Below, piece by piece: positions 6,340 through 7,936 of a stretch of 7,936 bases of DNA; within the stretch, counting starts at the first letter, position 1, and the number at the start of each line of letters is the position of its first letter. The translations under genes and the position numbers were made by a program. This stretch comes from CAZXYF01 sp964644705 (GTDB lineage Bacteria; Planctomycetota; Brocadiia; SM23-32). The stretch is from contig CAZXYF010000145.1 of assembly GCA_964644705.1 (NCBI GenBank), positions 1-7,936 on the forward strand, written 5' to 3'. The notes beneath the pieces were generated by a model. The model saw nothing but the letters and a program-made list of their open reading frames with translations. It made no database searches and was not told where the DNA came from.

Positions 6340-6367
6340 ATGTTCTCATTCCTGTTCCGCCGAACAT
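6340..6367. promoter_or_regulatory. Cluster of TGTTC half-sites upstream of aroK-aroC
   Basis: ATGTTC (6340-6345) and GAACAT (6362-6367) form an inverted repeat, and a further TGTTC (6353-6357) makes a tighter palindrome, TGTTC-N4-GAACA (6353-6366). The cluster begins about 19 bases upstream of the aroK-aroC ATG, where a repressor could block transcription or translation. Short arms keep the confidence low. Confidence 0.25.
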
Positions 6368-6506
6368 ACACTGTAGCGGGTAGAGGAACAGAGAGAAAGT
6401 GAAAAGTAATGACCGGAGGAGCACGCGCGATTGCGCAGTAAACTTTGTATTATTCCCGGCAGATCAAACACGAGACCATCGCTCCGGGATCAACTTCGCG
6501 TATCCT

Positions 6507-7667
6507 TTACACGCTCAATCTCGTTCGGGTGGGGATCACGGATATACGCTCGCTCGTTTTCTGTATCCGGTGGTAATGGTGCAGTTCGAGGACGCTCAAA
6601 ACGTATGCCAGAGTTGATTCTGCCCCTTCATTTGGCGCCGGGCCATCAGGGCACAGGCCATCGTGGCAGCCCCCGGTCTCCTCGTCATACATCTGGGCTT
6701 CCAAATCATTTTCACCGGTGAACCACTCGAAACACCTGACGGCGGTTTGTGTCCAGTATTTGTCTCCCGTCGCCAGCCCGGCCGCCAGGCACGCTTGCAC
6801 AATTGCCTTGGTCTCAACCGGCTGCTGATCGAACTGGGCCGGGGTCTCTCCACGATGAAACCACCCCCGGTTCCCCACTATTGACAGCTGTCCTTCATCA
6901 TTGGTCTGGACCTCAATCACCCACCGTAATGACTGCAGGGCCGCCTCCAGCATGTCCTGCCGTCCCAATCGCGCCCCGCCGCGGAGCAGAGCATGCGGTA
7001 ATTTGGCGTTCCCCCACGTCAAACTGTCTTCCCACCATGGCCATTCCGACGAGGAGTTTCTTTCCCAGATGTCGAAGAGAAACTCCGCCCCCTCTTCCAT
7101 GACCTCCCGCGTCGGCTCATGATCCGGGTACCGGGCCAGGTACGCATCCGCTCCCAGAAGCGTGTACGCCACCGGCCGGAGGCTCCTGAATTCCCGGGCA
7201 ACCGGTAACGCACGGCGAAACAGGTCCGCGGCCATTTCCTGGACGTGATCGGGACGACCGAGGTGAGCGACCACACCCATGGCCCACAGAGTCCGCGCAT
7301 GGCTATCCTCCGAACCCACATCCTCCAACCAGGTTCGGTCATACCCCATAAAATTCTTCATTCGGCCCGTGTCTTCATCGAACGCGTAACTGAGAAACGA
7401 CATACAGCGTTGAATCGCCGCCGTCAGTTCCTCAATGTCCTCCGCCACCGAAGAATGGGACAGGTACACTTCCGGCTGAAGATCCAGAAACATCACACAC
7501 GCGATCAGAGCCCGGGCGTTATCGTCGGTGCAATAACCGTGGTGGAGATTGGGAACGGCCCACGTGGCGTGCTGCAGCATCGCCGTATCATCTATGAGGG
7601 CCAGCATATGCCGTAAATCAATCGCCGGAAGGCCATCCATGTGGAGTTTCGGAAGTGCTTCTTCCAT
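6507..7667 (-). CDS. Probable alpha/alpha-toroid carbohydrate-related protein
   Basis: The chosen start gives 386 residues without signal peptide, so it is probably cytosolic. Repeated helical stretches with Trp- and acid-rich loops fit an alpha/alpha-toroid fold. From memory, the same motifs occur in proteins, or C-terminal regions of family-1-type glycosyltransferases, found near GH130 mannoside phosphorylase genes: DDTAMLQHATWAVPNLHHGY, then CTDDNARAL; EDSHARTLWAMG; WPWWEDSLTWGNAKLPHALL; FDQQPVETKA; and TGGCHDGL followed by NEGAESTLAY. Conserved Asp/Glu in DDNAR, WWED and DQQPVE could bind sugar or act in catalysis. No glycosyltransferase domain is attached here. The ATG at 7667 is preferred because AAGGA lies 11 bases upstream. 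An upstream in-frame GTG at 7715 would add 16 residues without a ribosome site. It is read in the same direction as aroK-aroC, 185 bases apart. The link to sugar metabolism is an inference; the reaction is unknown. Confidence 0.75.
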   Translation of the reverse strand: MEEALPKLHMDGLPAIDLRHMLALIDDTAMLQHATWAVPNLHHGYCTDDNARALIACVMFLDLQPEVYLSHSSVAEDIEELTAAIQRCMSFLSYAFDEDTGRMKNFMGYDRTWLEDVGSEDSHARTLWAMGVVAHLGRPDHVQEMAADLFRRALPVAREFRSLRPVAYTLLGADAYLARYPDHEPTREVMEEGAEFLFDIWERNSSSEWPWWEDSLTWGNAKLPHALLRGGARLGRQDMLEAALQSLRWVIEVQTNDEGQLSIVGNRGWFHRGETPAQFDQQPVETKAIVQACLAAGLATGDKYWTQTAVRCFEWFTGENDLEAQMYDEETGGCHDGLCPDGPAPNEGAESTLAYVLSVLELHHYHRIQKTSERISVIPTRTRLSV

Positions 7668-7678
7668 ATTCGTTACCA

Positions 7679-7683
7679 TCCTT
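7679..7683 (-). promoter_or_regulatory. Ribosome-binding site of the toroid gene
   Basis: AAGGA lies 11 bases before the ATG at 7667-7665, slightly long but usable. It overlaps another in-frame ATG (7679) that it could not serve, and no such site precedes the GTG at 7715. Confidence 0.4.
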
Positions 7684-7708
7684 GAACAATCAGTATCAGA
7701 AATTGCCT

Positions 7709-7726
7709 GACACACAAATGTGCGTC
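7709..7726. promoter_or_regulatory. Imperfect dyad upstream of the toroid gene
   Basis: GACACACA (7709-7716) and TGTGCGTC (7719-7726) flank a two-base centre and are reverse complements except at one position per arm. On the minus strand a TTGACG, a possible -35 box, overlaps the far arm, but no good -10 follows at 16-18 bases. The site lies about 42-59 bases upstream of the chosen ATG and could be an operator. Confidence 0.25.
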
Positions 7727-7734
7727 AAGAACAT

Positions 7735-7936
7735 TCAGAATACGCATCGGGCAAAATCTATTTCACCGTATAACCGGGGCCCATCCCGCTTCTCCGAGTA
7801 CATCAAATGTAACACGACACTTTCGTCAAATGCAATTAAAATGGCCTTTTGTCCGGTTTTATGATACATTTTCCTGAACATAATTGGGGGTGGTTTGCGA
7901 GATGGACTGTATTCCCGGCTCAAGGTCACCCGAGAG
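7735..7936 (-). CDS. Possible C-terminal end of a gene entering from the right
   Basis: A minus-strand frame is open from the window edge to a TGA at 7737-7735, at least 64 residues. It ends in a stretch that looks somewhat protein-like (AILIAFDESVVLHLMYSEKR...EIDFARCVF). I do not recognise it. The region looks more A+T-rich than the nearby genes and the third-position composition is not decisive. If real, it would lie upstream of the toroid gene in the same direction with 67 bases between. If not, this is simply the upstream region of the toroid gene. Confidence is low. Confidence 0.25.
   Translation of the reverse strand, partial: SRVTLSREYSPSRKPPPIMFRKMYHKTGQKAILIAFDESVVLHLMYSEKRDGPRLYGEIDFARCVF

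Larger units (their letters stand above)
6322..6506. other. Intergenic region upstream of aroK-aroC
   Basis: This 185-base gap lies between the toroid gene and aroK-aroC, both on the minus strand. It contains the aroK-aroC ribosome site and three TGTTC-type half-sites (6341-6366). TCCCGG and CCGGGA are spaced about 26 bases apart near the end of the toroid gene and could form a weak hairpin. No clear terminator or sigma70 promoter was found, so whether the two genes are co-transcribed is open. Confidence 0.4.

Noticed and set aside
6342..6357. Possible LexA-type GTTC direct repeat
   Set aside because: The spacing is eight bases, not the seven of the alphaproteobacterial SOS box, and aroK-aroC is not an SOS gene.
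1..7936. Search for tRNA or rRNA genes, CRISPR arrays, transposases and terminal repeats
   Set aside because: No cloverleaf with conserved tRNA arms, no regularly spaced repeats and no transposase or integrase motifs were seen by eye.

Overview
The window is bacterial chromosome-type DNA, moderately G+C-rich by eye, with five convincing protein genes, no RNA genes, no mobile elements and no CRISPR array. The organism cannot be named from this sequence. An exported transglutaminase-like protein, a compact GT35 alpha-glucan phosphorylase and a lone sugar-related toroid protein would fit a PVC-group bacterium (Planctomycetes, Verrucomicrobia, Kiritimatiellae) or a relative. That is a weak inference from gene style, not from a marker gene.

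Left part (1-1790): a short convergent intergenic stretch with a G+C-rich hairpin, then a minus-strand gene for an exported protein with a C-terminal transglutaminase-like domain that keeps the Cys-His-Asp triad. The 290-base divergent region that follows (1791-2080) holds a good sigma70-type promoter facing right (TTGAAA-N16-TACAAT), a weaker -10-like box facing left, and a perfect 8-bp inverted repeat between them.

Middle (2081-4687): a small, very acidic protein of unknown function forms its own transcription unit, with promoter, ribosome site and a strong 12-bp intrinsic terminator. The alpha-glucan phosphorylase gene starts only 26 bases after the terminator's T-rich tail, so it depends on read-through or on a promoter I cannot see.

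Right part (4688-7936): two minus-strand genes. The distal one, read first, encodes a probable alpha/alpha-toroid carbohydrate-related protein. After 185 bases comes an unusual fused gene, shikimate kinase (AroK) joined to chorismate synthase (AroC). It joins steps 5 and 7 of the shikimate pathway in one chain and skips EPSP synthase. It ends 20 bases from the phosphorylase gene, in convergent orientation.

The phosphorylase and toroid protein point to storage or oligosaccharide metabolism, and AroK-AroC to aromatic amino-acid synthesis. No operon links all of them. The main points of interest are the AroK-AroC fusion (with an altered kinase lid and a possible internal start for AroC), the acidic orphan protein with its own expression cassette, and the dyad in the divergent promoter region.
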